From: a virus
Strand: one strand, 5' to 3'
Virus record (IMG/VR): IMGVR_UViG_3300027763_000040
Coordinates: 1 to 64,000 of that record
DNA: 64,000 nucleotides
The notes below the pieces were generated by a model. It saw only the letters and a program-made list of their open reading frames with translations, ran no database searches and was not told where the DNA came from. The position numbers and the translations under genes are program-made. Each line of letters opens with the position of its first letter. Within the stretch, counting starts at the first letter, position 1. Below, piece by piece: positions 5,709 to 15,100 of the stretch.

Positions 5709-8336
5709 TTAGAAAAGTGTCAAGCTTGTAGAACCAACACCAACAACAGTGAATGTTAATCTATTTCCAACTGTAGTAATTTTCACTGCAGTTCCAATAC
5801 CACTACTAAATCCATTGATCGATGTTACAATACCTGCTGTACCGTTTATAGTTACTCCAGTACCAACTCTGATATCAGTAGCAGTTACTATGCCAGCATT
5901 AATATTATTAAGATTTGTAGTTTCTGTAAATGGATTGGTTAGATTATTCCATTTAGTTCCATTATAATTTTCAACTGACTTAGATGTGCTATTATAGATT
6001 AATGCACCTTCTGCAGTTGAAATTCCATTCGGTCCAGCAGTTGTATTTGGAGCAATATAGAAATTGAGTTTATCTGATGTTGAAACAGTTGGTAGAATTA
6101 TGTAACGGTATGATTTGTCGGGATTTCCAGCAAATCTAAAATCAACCGTAGATTTTGGTGCAGTTGTCCCAATACCAATCGCTTGACCAAGAATAGTTCC
6201 TGATGAGGCATCTACACTAGTGGGCCCAATAGTTGGTGTGGGCCATTCAATATCTGTCCAAATAAAACTGGTTCTGACTCCTATAGCACCATCGTTGAGT
6301 ACTATAAATCCTAACTGAGAACTCGTAGAAGAAGCTTTAAAAACATATGGAAAAGGCACATTGGTTGTACCAATTCCAATTGAATTTGTTACATTTAATT
6401 GGGAAATATTTGCATTGAAAAATGTAGATACGCCCGTATTGGCATATACATTTCCAGTAAGATTTCCTTGAATATTTGCAAATAGGGTGTTAGTAAATGT
6501 GGGACTAACTCCAAATGTAGTATTTCCATATAGAGTAGTATTTCCTTTTACCTCAAGATTACTTCCAAAATATGCACTATCAGTAACTGTTGAAGTTCCT
6601 ACAACATGAAGTCTATTTGTTGGATTTGTAACTCCCAATCCAAGATTTCCACCATAAGTCAATGACATTAAAATAGAATTTTGACCTCCATAAATCCAAT
6701 TAAAACTTCCAGTTCCTAATCCACTAATTGTTCCTAAATGAAGATAACTATTGATATTTCCATAGGAATAATTTATAATATCTAAAGTATGTTGAGTACT
6801 GTATGGATATATCCCAGAAGTATTTCCATATTTAATTTCCGCATTTTGCCCCAAACGATCAGTAGACCTACCTATAGCAACATAAGATTCTGCAGAGGCA
6901 CTTGTTATTCTTACACTACATGTAGAATTTTGTCTAATATGAACATTTTCAAATACATTACTTAAATCTAGTGTTCCAATGCCAACATTACCAGTGACAT
7001 ATGCAACTGTCGATGTTGAAATCCCCAATCTAGAATAATCACTATAAATGCTATTAACATTAATATTTGGAAATCCTGTTAGATTTGATGCTAATGATGA
7101 AGTTCCAGTTACATTTCCAATAAGATTTCCACTAAAACCAGATGATGCGGAGATTGATCCACTAACACTAATATTTTGTGGCAATCTGGCATTATCTAAA
7201 GTTCCGGAAGAAATATTACTTGCATTAACTTGTGTTATTCCAATTCCAGATCCATAAAAAGAACCTGAAGTAGTACTACTTCCAACACTAATATTTGATA
7301 CTCCAGTAATATTTCCATTATTAATAGAAACTACTCCTGCCGTAACAATTCCACTAACACTAATATTTTGTGGCAATCTGGCATTATCTAAAGTTCCGGA
7401 AGAAATATTACTTGCATTAACTTGTGTTATTCCAATTCCAGATCCATAAAAAGAACCTGAAGTAATACTTTGTCCTGCACTTATGCTTCCTACCGCACTA
7501 ACAATTCCAGTGATACTAATACTTTGTGGTAATCTGGCATTATTTAAGGTTCCAGAAGAAACATTACTTGCGCTGATTGATGTAATGTTTGATCCATCTC
7601 CAAAGAAATTACTTGCTGTTATACTACCTTGTAACAAAGCATCTTGCCCATATAGATCGTCTGCTGAAGTAATACTACCAGCTACACTAATAGTTTGTGG
7701 CAATCTAGAATTAGTTAATGTTCCTGAGGAAATATTACTTGCATTGATTGTGGTAATATCCGAACCAATACCCACAAATTTGAATCCAGTAATAATACCA
7801 GAAGCATTAATTGAACCAGAGGCAGTAATTGATCCATAGGTAATAATTGAACCAGCGGTAATAATTGTACCATTCGAATTAATTCCTACACCAGATTGTC
7901 CTGCACCAACATTTCCACCAATTTGTAAGGTATAATATGGAAGAGTTGTACCTATTCCAACATTTCCTGCGGCATAGATGCTAGTATAACCAAATCCAGG
8001 ATCAACATCTATCCATTGTGAAGTTGGCAAATTAAGGAGTCTTCTACCATCACCATAATAAGTTATGATACCAGAAGTTGCTGTTACAATACCTGATGTT
8101 ATTGAAACAATTCCAACATTTAATCTGTTTGAACTAATGATTGGAGCAGTAATAGTTGGTGAGTTAATTGAAGTTGCTGTAAGAAAACCAGAAACTTTGA
8201 CAGTTCCATAAACGTCTAAGACTTCTCTTGGAATACTTGTTCCAATTCCCACCAATCCATTCGAATTGACTATAAAATTACTATTATCAACTTGTACCCC
8301 ATTTCTAAAATTAAATGACTTATTATAATTTGCCAT
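5709..8336 (-). CDS. Tail fibre-like virion protein, 875 aa
   Basis: The N-terminus (MANYNKSFNFRNGVQVD, then GLVGIGT) is a recurrent opening of cyanophage fibre proteins. The body carries four copies of an SGTLxNxRLPQxIS motif (SNISSGTL followed by ARLPQNI), a repeat seen in phage fibre shafts, plus many VGIGT turns typical of beta-rich trimeric fibres. The C-terminus lacks a chaperone domain. Two repeats are identical at DNA level over 114 bp, showing recent duplication or gene conversion. A late-promoter-like AATAAATA lies at 8357-8364. The role is inferred as a distal fibre or receptor-contact protein. Confidence 0.75.
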   Translation of the reverse strand: MANYNKSFNFRNGVQVDNSNFIVNSNGLVGIGTSIPREVLDVYGTVKVSGFLTATSINSPTITAPIISSNRLNVGIVSITSGIVTATSGIITYYGDGRRLLNLPTSQWIDVDPGFGYTSIYAAGNVGIGTTLPYYTLQIGGNVGAGQSGVGINSNGTIITAGSIITYGSITASGSINASGIITGFKFVGIGSDITTINASNISSGTLTNSRLPQTISVAGSITSADDLYGQDALLQGSITASNFFGDGSNITSISASNVSSGTLNNARLPQSISITGIVSAVGSISAGQSITSGSFYGSGIGITQVNASNISSGTLDNARLPQNISVSGIVTAGVVSINNGNITGVSNISVGSSTTSGSFYGSGIGITQVNASNISSGTLDNARLPQNISVSGSISASSGFSGNLIGNVTGTSSLASNLTGFPNINVNSIYSDYSRLGISTSTVAYVTGNVGIGTLDLSNVFENVHIRQNSTCSVRITSASAESYVAIGRSTDRLGQNAEIKYGNTSGIYPYSTQHTLDIINYSYGNINSYLHLGTISGLGTGSFNWIYGGQNSILMSLTYGGNLGLGVTNPTNRLHVVGTSTVTDSAYFGSNLEVKGNTTLYGNTTFGVSPTFTNTLFANIQGNLTGNVYANTGVSTFFNANISQLNVTNSIGIGTTNVPFPYVFKASSTSSQLGFIVLNDGAIGVRTSFIWTDIEWPTPTIGPTSVDASSGTILGQAIGIGTTAPKSTVDFRFAGNPDKSYRYIILPTVSTSDKLNFYIAPNTTAGPNGISTAEGALIYNSTSKSVENYNGTKWNNLTNPFTETTNLNNINAGIVTATDIRVGTGVTINGTAGIVTSINGFSSGIGTAVKITTVGNRLTFTVVGVGSTSLTLF
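7159..7272. repeat. 114-bp direct repeat, copy 1 (fibre gene)
   Basis: This segment is identical to 7351-7464 over 114 bp, within the 875-aa fibre gene. It encodes the ASNISSGTLDNARLPQ module. Confidence 0.9.
7351..7464. repeat. 114-bp direct repeat, copy 2 (fibre gene)
   Basis: Second copy of the 7159-7272 repeat, 192 bp away and in the same reading frame, so deletion or amplification between copies would keep the fibre frame open. Confidence 0.9.
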
Positions 8337-8351
8337 CTTCTAGATACATTT

Positions 8352-8867
8352 TTAGTTATTTATTAATTCAACTTCTGTGGATTTTTTCACATCAACCATT
8401 AAAAATTTCATTGCAGACTGGGAATAATTATATCCTTCATGAATATAATCCATAACTTCAAATACCTTTGGTTCTCCCTCATTCCAATAAACCTTCTCTC
8501 CACCCCAAATCATATAACATAATTCTTTATCGGGAATTTGTAAAGGTATCTGAATTCTTTTATATGGTTCTCTATAGATATTTGGATCTCGGTGCGGGCC
8601 CAGTTCTGTTCCAGAATCAAATGCTGCAAACATTGAAAAAATAATTTCCGAATTATCATAAATGTTTTCAACTTCGATATTCTTAATAATCTTCTTTCTA
8701 ATATACTTAACAACAGAATTTCCACATTTACTTATCGATTCACCTTTTACCCAACAATATGAAATGGGTTTATTTGAATATCCTTCGGCAGTTGGAGCAG
8801 TACGATAATAAACCTGACTATCTTTTGCCCATTGATATAATGTTTGTAAATCTTGTTTTGTTATCAT
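8352..8867 (-). CDS. Aspartyl/asparaginyl beta-hydroxylase-like dioxygenase
   Basis: A 171-aa protein of the Asp/Asn beta-hydroxylase type (cupin fold, Fe(II) and 2-oxoglutarate dependent). The likely first metal histidine is H92 in GPHRD, and the second is H143 in YIHEGYNYS, where the following N147 fits the family HxxxN pattern. A basic residue in YKRIQIPLQIP is placed where these enzymes bind 2-oxoglutarate. It lies between fibre genes with two further oxygenases nearby, so hydroxylation of a virion protein is a reasonable inference. The substrate is unknown. Confidence 0.7.
   Translation of the reverse strand: MITKQDLQTLYQWAKDSQVYYRTAPTAEGYSNKPISYCWVKGESISKCGNSVVKYIRKKIIKNIEVENIYDNSEIIFSMFAAFDSGTELGPHRDPNIYREPYKRIQIPLQIPDKELCYMIWGGEKVYWNEGEPKVFEVMDYIHEGYNYSQSAMKFLMVDVKKSTEVELINN
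8357..8364 (-). promoter_or_regulatory. Late-promoter-like AATAAATA
   Basis: AATAAATA on the minus strand lies 21 nt upstream of the 875-aa fibre start and fits the T4 late consensus TATAAATA except at the first base. It overlaps the end of the hydroxylase gene. Confidence 0.5.
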
Positions 8868-8876
8868 TTTTTATTA

Positions 8877-9386
8877 TTATAGAATATAAAAAATTCCCAA
8901 TACATCTTTATCATTCATATTTAAATTATATTTCTTATTGGCGTATATCTGCGAATAATCATATCTTTTTAACTTTTTATTATTTACTATTGGATTTCCG
9001 TCTAAACAAAGAATAAAAGTTTTCTTGGATCCAAAAACAAGATCATCATCATTTGAAGTAATTATTTTATATGCCCATTTAACATCTTTATCTAATGTAT
9101 TAAACCCAATAAGAAAAAAATCACTATCAGATGCGAATGATACTCGGTCATTTACATAATCTCGAACATCTGCAATTTCTTTTTTATTAGCATCTAAAGT
9201 TATTGGATTAGGATCAAAGATTCTACCAAATTTTCCAGATCCATATACTCCATAATAAAAAATAGTATATCTTTCATTTGGATGTTCGGAAATTACATAT
9301 CCAGATTCCCCTATATTAACGCATAAAGAAAACTCATCACAATTTCTAAAAAATCTTTTACATTTTGGATCATTTAAATCATTCAT
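8877..9386 (-). CDS. Hypothetical 169-aa protein
   Basis: Starts MNDLNDPKCKRFFRNCDEF and is predicted to be beta-rich in the middle (YTIFYYGVYGSGKFGRIF; DSDFFLIGFNTLDKDVKW). No motif is recognised. It lies two bases from the upstream gene in the oxygenase block at 8352-10356 and probably shares the late promoter at 10378. Confidence 0.55.
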   Translation of the reverse strand: MNDLNDPKCKRFFRNCDEFSLCVNIGESGYVISEHPNERYTIFYYGVYGSGKFGRIFDPNPITLDANKKEIADVRDYVNDRVSFASDSDFFLIGFNTLDKDVKWAYKIITSNDDDLVFGSKKTFILCLDGNPIVNNKKLKRYDYSQIYANKKYNLNMNDKDVLGIFYIL

Positions 9387-9388
9387 AA

Positions 9389-9787
9389 TTATAATTCAGT
9401 TTCACCTTCCTCTTCAAAAAGATCAATTTCATCCATTGATGGCAATTCCCCTATAAGAATAGTGGAAACTAAGTGGTCAACCTCAGCAACAACAACTTTA
9501 TTTAAATGATTTTCAATTGATGGAATTTTTTCCAATTCACTTTCCATATTTCCTTCCATGATTGGTTCTTCAGATTCTTGTGCCTTCATTGAACTAAATC
9601 CAGATTTCATAATACTACAAATAAATTTTTCATAATCGGTGAAATCTAAATTTACACAATCAACCATTACCGAATAATAGTCATCAATATTTTTGGGCGC
9701 CCTCTGTCTACAATACTTAACTTCAATTTGTTCTACCCCATGTTCAGTTTCTGGATAATAATTTACAATTTTAAATGCTACTTTCAT
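9389..9787 (-). CDS. Hypothetical 132-aa acidic protein
   Basis: The ATG at 9787 overlaps the stop of the upstream dioxygenase gene by 4 nt (ATGA), so it is chosen over the in-frame GTG further upstream. The N-terminal half is mixed alpha/beta (MKVAFKIVNYYPETEHGV; SVMVDCVNLDFTDYEKFI). The C-terminal half is acidic and ends DEIDLFEEEGETEL. No family recognised; context ties it to the dioxygenase operon. Confidence 0.55.
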   Translation of the reverse strand: MKVAFKIVNYYPETEHGVEQIEVKYCRQRAPKNIDDYYSVMVDCVNLDFTDYEKFICSIMKSGFSSMKAQESEEPIMEGNMESELEKIPSIENHLNKVVVAEVDHLVSTILIGELPSMDEIDLFEEEGETEL

Positions 9788-10356
9788 GATTCCTCTTGCA
9801 TTGTTGCCCACGACGTGACAATATATTTATTCTGTTCTATGGGTGGATTTCCCCTATGAGTATGAGTAAATCCTGCAGGAAAGATGAGAACTTTTCCTTG
9901 TTCTGCATTTATTCTTTTGTTTAAGTATAAAAACTCCGTCTCCCCACCTTCCTTAACTGTATTAAGATATAATTGTATTACTAATACTCTATTTGAACTT
10001 GCATATGTTCCATTTTCATAATGCCAAGTATGGGATCCTCCCCCACTATCAATTTTTGTAGCTTTTATATCATATAATAAAAATTTGTTCTGCGCTAAGA
10101 TAGAATATTTTGCCAAATACTCTTCAATATACTCCTTAATATTTGGAAGAAATAATTCTCCAATCCAACTCCAAGATTTTAAATTGTAAAAATGTGTAAA
10201 ATTTATTGAATTGTCATCAATTTTGTGCTTAAAATTCCGACTTGGAACAACAATTCCCCTATCTTCAAGTAAGTCGATATGTTCAATTAATTGTTCACAA
10301 AAATTTTGAGAAAATGCATTTTCATATGTGCCCAAAAAATTGTCATGATTTTTCAT
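9784..10356 (-). CDS. 2OG-Fe(II) dioxygenase, prolyl-4-hydroxylase-like
   Basis: The double-stranded beta-helix signature is visible: a metal-binding HxE at H112-E114 (TWHYENG), an EGGETEF strand at about 137-142, a distal histidine in FTHTHRG (165 or 167), and K177 in place of the usual Arg/Lys that binds 2-oxoglutarate. Length (190 aa) fits phage prolyl hydroxylase-like proteins. Collagen-like fibres are abundant elsewhere in this genome, but those fibres have few prolines, so the target may be a different residue or protein. A perfect late promoter (TATAAATA) precedes it. Confidence 0.8.
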   Translation of the reverse strand: MKNHDNFLGTYENAFSQNFCEQLIEHIDLLEDRGIVVPSRNFKHKIDDNSINFTHFYNLKSWSWIGELFLPNIKEYIEEYLAKYSILAQNKFLLYDIKATKIDSGGGSHTWHYENGTYASSNRVLVIQLYLNTVKEGGETEFLYLNKRINAEQGKVLIFPAGFTHTHRGNPPIEQNKYIVTSWATMQEES

Positions 10357-10377
10357 ATTATTGAAATAATTTAAAAA

Positions 10378-10385
10378 TATTTATA
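10378..10385 (-). promoter_or_regulatory. T4-type late promoter TATAAATA
   Basis: A perfect TATAAATA on the minus strand, 22 nt upstream of the dioxygenase ATG at 10356. T4-like phages use this -10 box with the phage sigma factor gp55 and the coactivator gp33; gp33 is encoded in this window. Confidence 0.7.
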
Positions 10386-10403
10386 ATTAGGTTTAAAAAT
10401 CAA

Positions 10404-11396
10404 CTATACCCCAAGTTCAGATCCAGAAATTGGATTACCAGTTATGGTATAACTGCCTCCGATACTATAGTTAACAATAACTCCATATCCATTAGAACCT
10501 GCTCCACCACCACCATTAGCAACTACATTACCAACTCCACTGCCGCCATTTTGGGCGGATGTAGATGAATCTCCACCATTACCACCAGTACCACCAGCAG
10601 CATAACCTCCATGATTTCCTCCACCTCCTCCAGCACCTCTCACAGTGGTTCCAGCGGAACTTCCCGGTCTTCCCCCTACCGCTGTTCCACCACCACCATT
10701 GCCGCCGCCGCCCGCAGGCAGGCCTGCTCCACCGCCCCCACCTCCTCCGGATGCTGACCATGTTCGTCTGCTTTTTTTACCACCTGTTGCACTTCCAGCA
10801 CCTCCTCCACCGCCTCCACCACCATAACCACATTGTATAAGTCCATTATTTGTGATTGCAACTGGATATTCAACTATTAGAGCACTAGTTCCAGGTTGTC
10901 CATTAATGTCACCACCCGCACTGCCATCACCACCTCTACCGCCGCGGCCAAGAATATATCCATTACTAGCAACATTCATTAACAAAGTTGTGTCTGCATC
11001 CCAGGATCCCGTAGCAAGGGAACCATCGCCCTGCCCCTGGGCGTAATAATTTGCAACTGTACCATTTACATTAATAATTACTTTTTTACCACTACTATTG
11101 GATGGTGGACTTATAAATCCACCAACAGTCTCTGCATAAGTTCTATTGACATAACGAGACCTTGCATTAAGTCCACTATATGAAGTGTATGTTAATAGTA
11201 CTGTATTTAATCTTGTGCTATAAAAATCACTAAATTTTATTTCTCCCGACTGTGGAATTCCTTCGGCAAGTGGAAGATTAGTCAAACTACCAATACTTTT
11301 ACTCATTCTATATGCACCAAGATTTCTTCCTGGTGGAAATCCGTGTTCTTGAGAAATTTCAGAAAAACTTAATGAACCAGATGCTTTTATAGTCAT
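10404..11396 (-). CDS. Glycine-rich tail-tip adhesin-like protein, 330 aa
   Basis: The first 65 residues (MTIKASGSLSFSEISQEHG, then SGEIKFSDFYSTR) form a module common at the start of cyanophage structural proteins. From about residue 150 the sequence becomes poly-glycine with short interruptions (RGGRGGDGSAGGD; GGGGGGGGAGS), resembling the glycine-rich loops of T4-like gp38 adhesins. The glycine codons make the DNA locally GC-rich. The C-terminus is VIVNYSIGGSYTITG. It is inferred to be a receptor-binding or tail-tip protein. A late promoter TATAAATA is at 11417. Confidence 0.65.
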   Translation of the reverse strand: MTIKASGSLSFSEISQEHGFPPGRNLGAYRMSKSIGSLTNLPLAEGIPQSGEIKFSDFYSTRLNTVLLTYTSYSGLNARSRYVNRTYAETVGGFISPPSNSSGKKVIINVNGTVANYYAQGQGDGSLATGSWDADTTLLMNVASNGYILGRGGRGGDGSAGGDINGQPGTSALIVEYPVAITNNGLIQCGYGGGGGGGGAGSATGGKKSRRTWSASGGGGGGGAGLPAGGGGNGGGGTAVGGRPGSSAGTTVRGAGGGGGNHGGYAAGGTGGNGGDSSTSAQNGGSGVGNVVANGGGGAGSNGYGVIVNYSIGGSYTITGNPISGSELGV

Positions 11397-11416
11397 ATTA
11401 CCTTAAGTTTTTTATG

Positions 11417-11424
11417 TATTTATA
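11417..11424 (-). promoter_or_regulatory. T4-type late promoter TATAAATA
   Basis: A perfect TATAAATA on the minus strand, 21 nt upstream of the ATG at 11396, followed by a TAAGG ribosome binding site. Confidence 0.7.
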
Positions 11425-11426
11425 TT

Positions 11427-12128
11427 TTATGTAAATTTTTTCCAATATTTTTCATTAATGTATCCCATAGAGTATGATAGATGTTCTTCTTTCAGAATTA
11501 AAGTAATATCTCCAACTATTGCCAATCTTTCTCCAGTAAAAACATCGGACATTGCATCAGTGCAATGAATTGTTTTACTTGGAAATAATACAACATTTCC
11601 TTCTTCGGGTACTATAAAAAATGTCTGACTATTGACTTCATTATATGATTCTACAAACATTCTTTTATGTGATGGATAATCATTATCATTCATCCCAAGA
11701 AATAAACTATTTGGTTGATGTTGATTTTTAAATGTAATTGAATGTGAATTTTTTGGCATATTCAAATAATATGCAAAAGATATATGACTAGTTGAATGAA
11801 TATGCCATTGAATTTGATCTTTTGCTTGTCTTGCTCTAGATAACCAAGTTTTAGTAATTACAACATCGAACATATCTTTGAGTAATAAAACCTCATGCAT
11901 ATATTTCTTAACATGAATTACAATTTCTTCAAATAATGGATTTAAAGTTTCTTCTAAGTGAATTAATGGATTTCCACTATTTTCACTCACCGTATTTACA
12001 TCTTCCCCATCTTCTTCATAATCAAATTTTGGATATACTTTGTAAAATTCTGCTTTATGATCCTCATGGTTATTCAATCTTCCAGCATATACCGTAGTTG
12101 GAAAAATATTAAAAATATTGTAATTCAT
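11427..12128 (-). CDS. 2OG-Fe(II) oxygenase family 5-like protein
   Basis: This 233-aa protein resembles the cyanophage 2OG-FeII_Oxy_5 family. The N-terminus (NIFNIFPTTVYAGRL) is typical. Likely metal ligands are in WHIHSTSH (H109/H111) and H188 in FPSKTIHCTD, with R201 (GERLAIVGDI) positioned to bind 2-oxoglutarate. Such genes are common among cyanophage fibre genes, where hydroxylation of virion proteins or a role in host metabolism has been suggested; neither can be settled here. A CTAAATAA late promoter overlaps the stop of the upstream gene. Confidence 0.75.
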   Translation of the reverse strand: MNYNIFNIFPTTVYAGRLNNHEDHKAEFYKVYPKFDYEEDGEDVNTVSENSGNPLIHLEETLNPLFEEIVIHVKKYMHEVLLLKDMFDVVITKTWLSRARQAKDQIQWHIHSTSHISFAYYLNMPKNSHSITFKNQHQPNSLFLGMNDNDYPSHKRMFVESYNEVNSQTFFIVPEEGNVVLFPSKTIHCTDAMSDVFTGERLAIVGDITLILKEEHLSYSMGYINEKYWKKFT

Positions 12129-12153
12129 TAAAAATAATCAATTTAAGATAAAA

Positions 12154-12161
12154 TTATTTAG
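12154..12161 (-). promoter_or_regulatory. Late promoter variant CTAAATAA overlapping a stop codon
   Basis: CTAAATAA on the minus strand, 26 nt upstream of the ATG at 12128. Its TAA is the last codon of the 2083-aa fibre gene. Confidence 0.55.
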
Positions 12162-15100
12162 ATTTCTTTAACTCATCAATTTCTTTTTTGAGTTCTTTAA
12201 TTGCTTCAATGAGAAGTGGTACAAGTTTATCATACTTAACTGTTAAATACTCATCACTTGCTGGAGCAGGACAAACTGCTTCTGGAAGAACTGCTTGAAC
12301 TTCTTGTGCTGATACACCTGAATGTCTTAGTGATACATCAAATCCAAGTTCTTCTCCAATTTCATTGAAGTTATAAGTAAATCCACGGAGTTGAAGTACC
12401 TTATCCAAACCATCCTTAATTGGTTCAACATTAGTTTTTAATCTTTCATCAGAAGCAAATGCGATAATATCACCAGCACTTGTAAGTCCACCACTTCCTA
12501 CTGCAGTTCCACCGTTGATTCCCCTAAACATTAAAGTATCTGAATCACCATTTCTGGTTGCAGTCATATTTTCCCTAAATCCATTGGTAATACCAGGATC
12601 TGTACTTCCAGAAACTGTTATTTTAGTTTTGTCTGGTAGGGTAACTGTAACATCACTGCTATTGTTAAATGTGGAATCGACTCCAGATCCCACAATTCTG
12701 ACTGATCTTTGGAGTTGTCCAATTAATCTATTACCTGCAGTAACATTACCAGTAGCACTAACATTACCGCTAGCACTAATATTACTAGATACTGATAGAC
12801 TACTTGATAATGTAGCAGCACCAGTAACTCCAAGTGCGCCAGATACTGATAGGCTACTTGATAATGTAGCAGCACCAGAAACGCTAAGAGTTCCTGCAAT
12901 AGTAGAAGATGTATTTGTAAGTCTTAAAATTTGATTTTCGGATCCACCTGCATTTTTAAGAATAAATATAGTTTCACCACCATTAGCAGTATTATAAATT
13001 CCCCATACCCCATCAGATCCACCAGAACTTCCAAGATCACCTTGACCCATTCCACTTGTATTGATATTCAGAGCATTTACGGTTGCTGATCCAGCAGCAA
13101 CTAAAGTCGAATTGAGTGTTGTAGCGCCATCAACTGTTAAAGATCCACCTAAATCTGTTGTCTTTGATGCGGCAACACCAAGATTTCCACTCAAATTAGT
13201 GTTGCCAACAACACTCAAAGTACCACCAAGAGTTGTAGATTTTGAAGTAGCGACACTTAAATTTCCACCAATATAAACATTCTTTGCGATTCCAGCACCA
13301 CCAGCAACTCTTAATGAACCTGCGGTGATACTTGTAGATTCGGTGGTATTATTAGCATAAAGAATTCCACCAATATTAACATTTTTTACAATTCCAGCAC
13401 CACCATCAATTTGCAAAGATCCCGTTGTTTCACTTGTAGATTCAATTGTATTATTTCCGTATATAATACCATTAACATGAATACTGCTAGAAATTCCAAC
13501 TCCACCAGCAACTATTAAAGATCCTGTTGAGGCACTTGTAGTTTCGGTGGTATTATTGGCATACACAGTTCCACCAATTTGAACATTTCTTGAGATTCCA
13601 GCTCCACCAGAAACTATTAATGACCCTGTTGAAACACTCGTAGACTGAGATGTATTTTCTGCATAAACAATGCCGCCAATATGAGTATTTTGTAAAATAC
13701 CAACTCCACCATTTACAACTAAGGCGCCACTATATCTACTGATAGAAGGTGTGACATCAATAATTTTTACTTGTTTGCTAAATGTTGTTTTTGCTTTAAC
13801 TCTAACCTGACCATTGAGTGTAAGAGGTCCATTAAACTGAGATAGAACTTGAGCAGAAACTCCACCCTCAACCAACAATCTTTCTTTAACTGTGACTTCA
13901 TCAAAGACCACACTTAATTTTGTTGGATCTTGACCAGTTACAGTTGGATTTGGAATATCATAAGAAACAACTTCTCCACTAGATGCTATGGTTTTAGTGT
14001 TTCCGCTGAATACATCACCTTTATTGTTCATTCCAGTGTAAATAACCGCACCGCAAGATCTTTCTTGTGCCTGCGAAAGAAACTCTTCTCTTTCTGTAAG
14101 AGATCTAATTTGAACTTGTGGAAGACCAGTAGAATAGTTACCAGGACCAAATCCCATGTATTCAAAAGTATGTCCAGAAGCACGTAGAATAGATGGTCTT
14201 CTAAATTCTACCGCAATTGGAGAAATTTTACGAATTAATGTACCCGCATCATGTTCTTCTTGAAGAGTGCCGAGGGATCCACGAATAACTCCAAATGTGG
14301 TTTCACTACCAGAACTGGTAATTCTCATAATTTCATTATCAAGTTGAATATAAGATCCTAATGGGAATCTTTGAGCAATACTTGATATTCCTGCTATTCT
14401 TGGTAAAACAGTAATACTAGTCTCAGTTGTAATTGAATTTACTAGTTTCAGAGTCTCTTTTGCATATAGATGCATTCCTCTCGTAGCAAGACTTTCGCTT
14501 CTCTTGTCAGAAACACCTTCATTTGCAGACATTCCATGCTTTAAGATATATCCATTTGTTGCAGAGATTGATTTATAAGTATATGTGGTAAAAGTAGTTA
14601 CTCCAGATCTTACATCTACAACATAATCTCCAAGATTATTATTTGAAGAATCGAGGATTCTAAATTTATTTCCACTAACTAATCCATGTGCCTCTGGGCA
14701 TGTAATTGTCAGAACTCCTGATGTAGAGTCGTATGATGTTGATGTAATTCTGACAGAAGGTCCAACAATAAATGCATACTGTGAAGTAAAAATTGGAGAA
14801 TCTCCAGAAGTTTTAGCAATACTAATTCTATTGTTATCTGGTATGGATGTAATTCGATAATATTGATTCGAAGAACTTGTTCTACCAACACCAGCAGAAC
14901 CTGAAATTTGAACAACATCTCCAACATTTGTGGAAATACCAGCAGTTGCTAGAGTGATATAAGCATTTGCCGCTCCACCAATAACTGTACTGTCAAAATA
15001 TAGGATATTTCCAGAACTATAACCAGATCCTGGAGCAATAATACTTGCAGAAGTTACAGAATTTCCGACACCAGAAACTGTAACTTTGGCAGTTGCACCA

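Noticed and set aside
10565-10840. Histidine- and proline-rich plus-strand ORFs
   Set aside because: They are antisense to glycine-rich codons of the adhesin gene.
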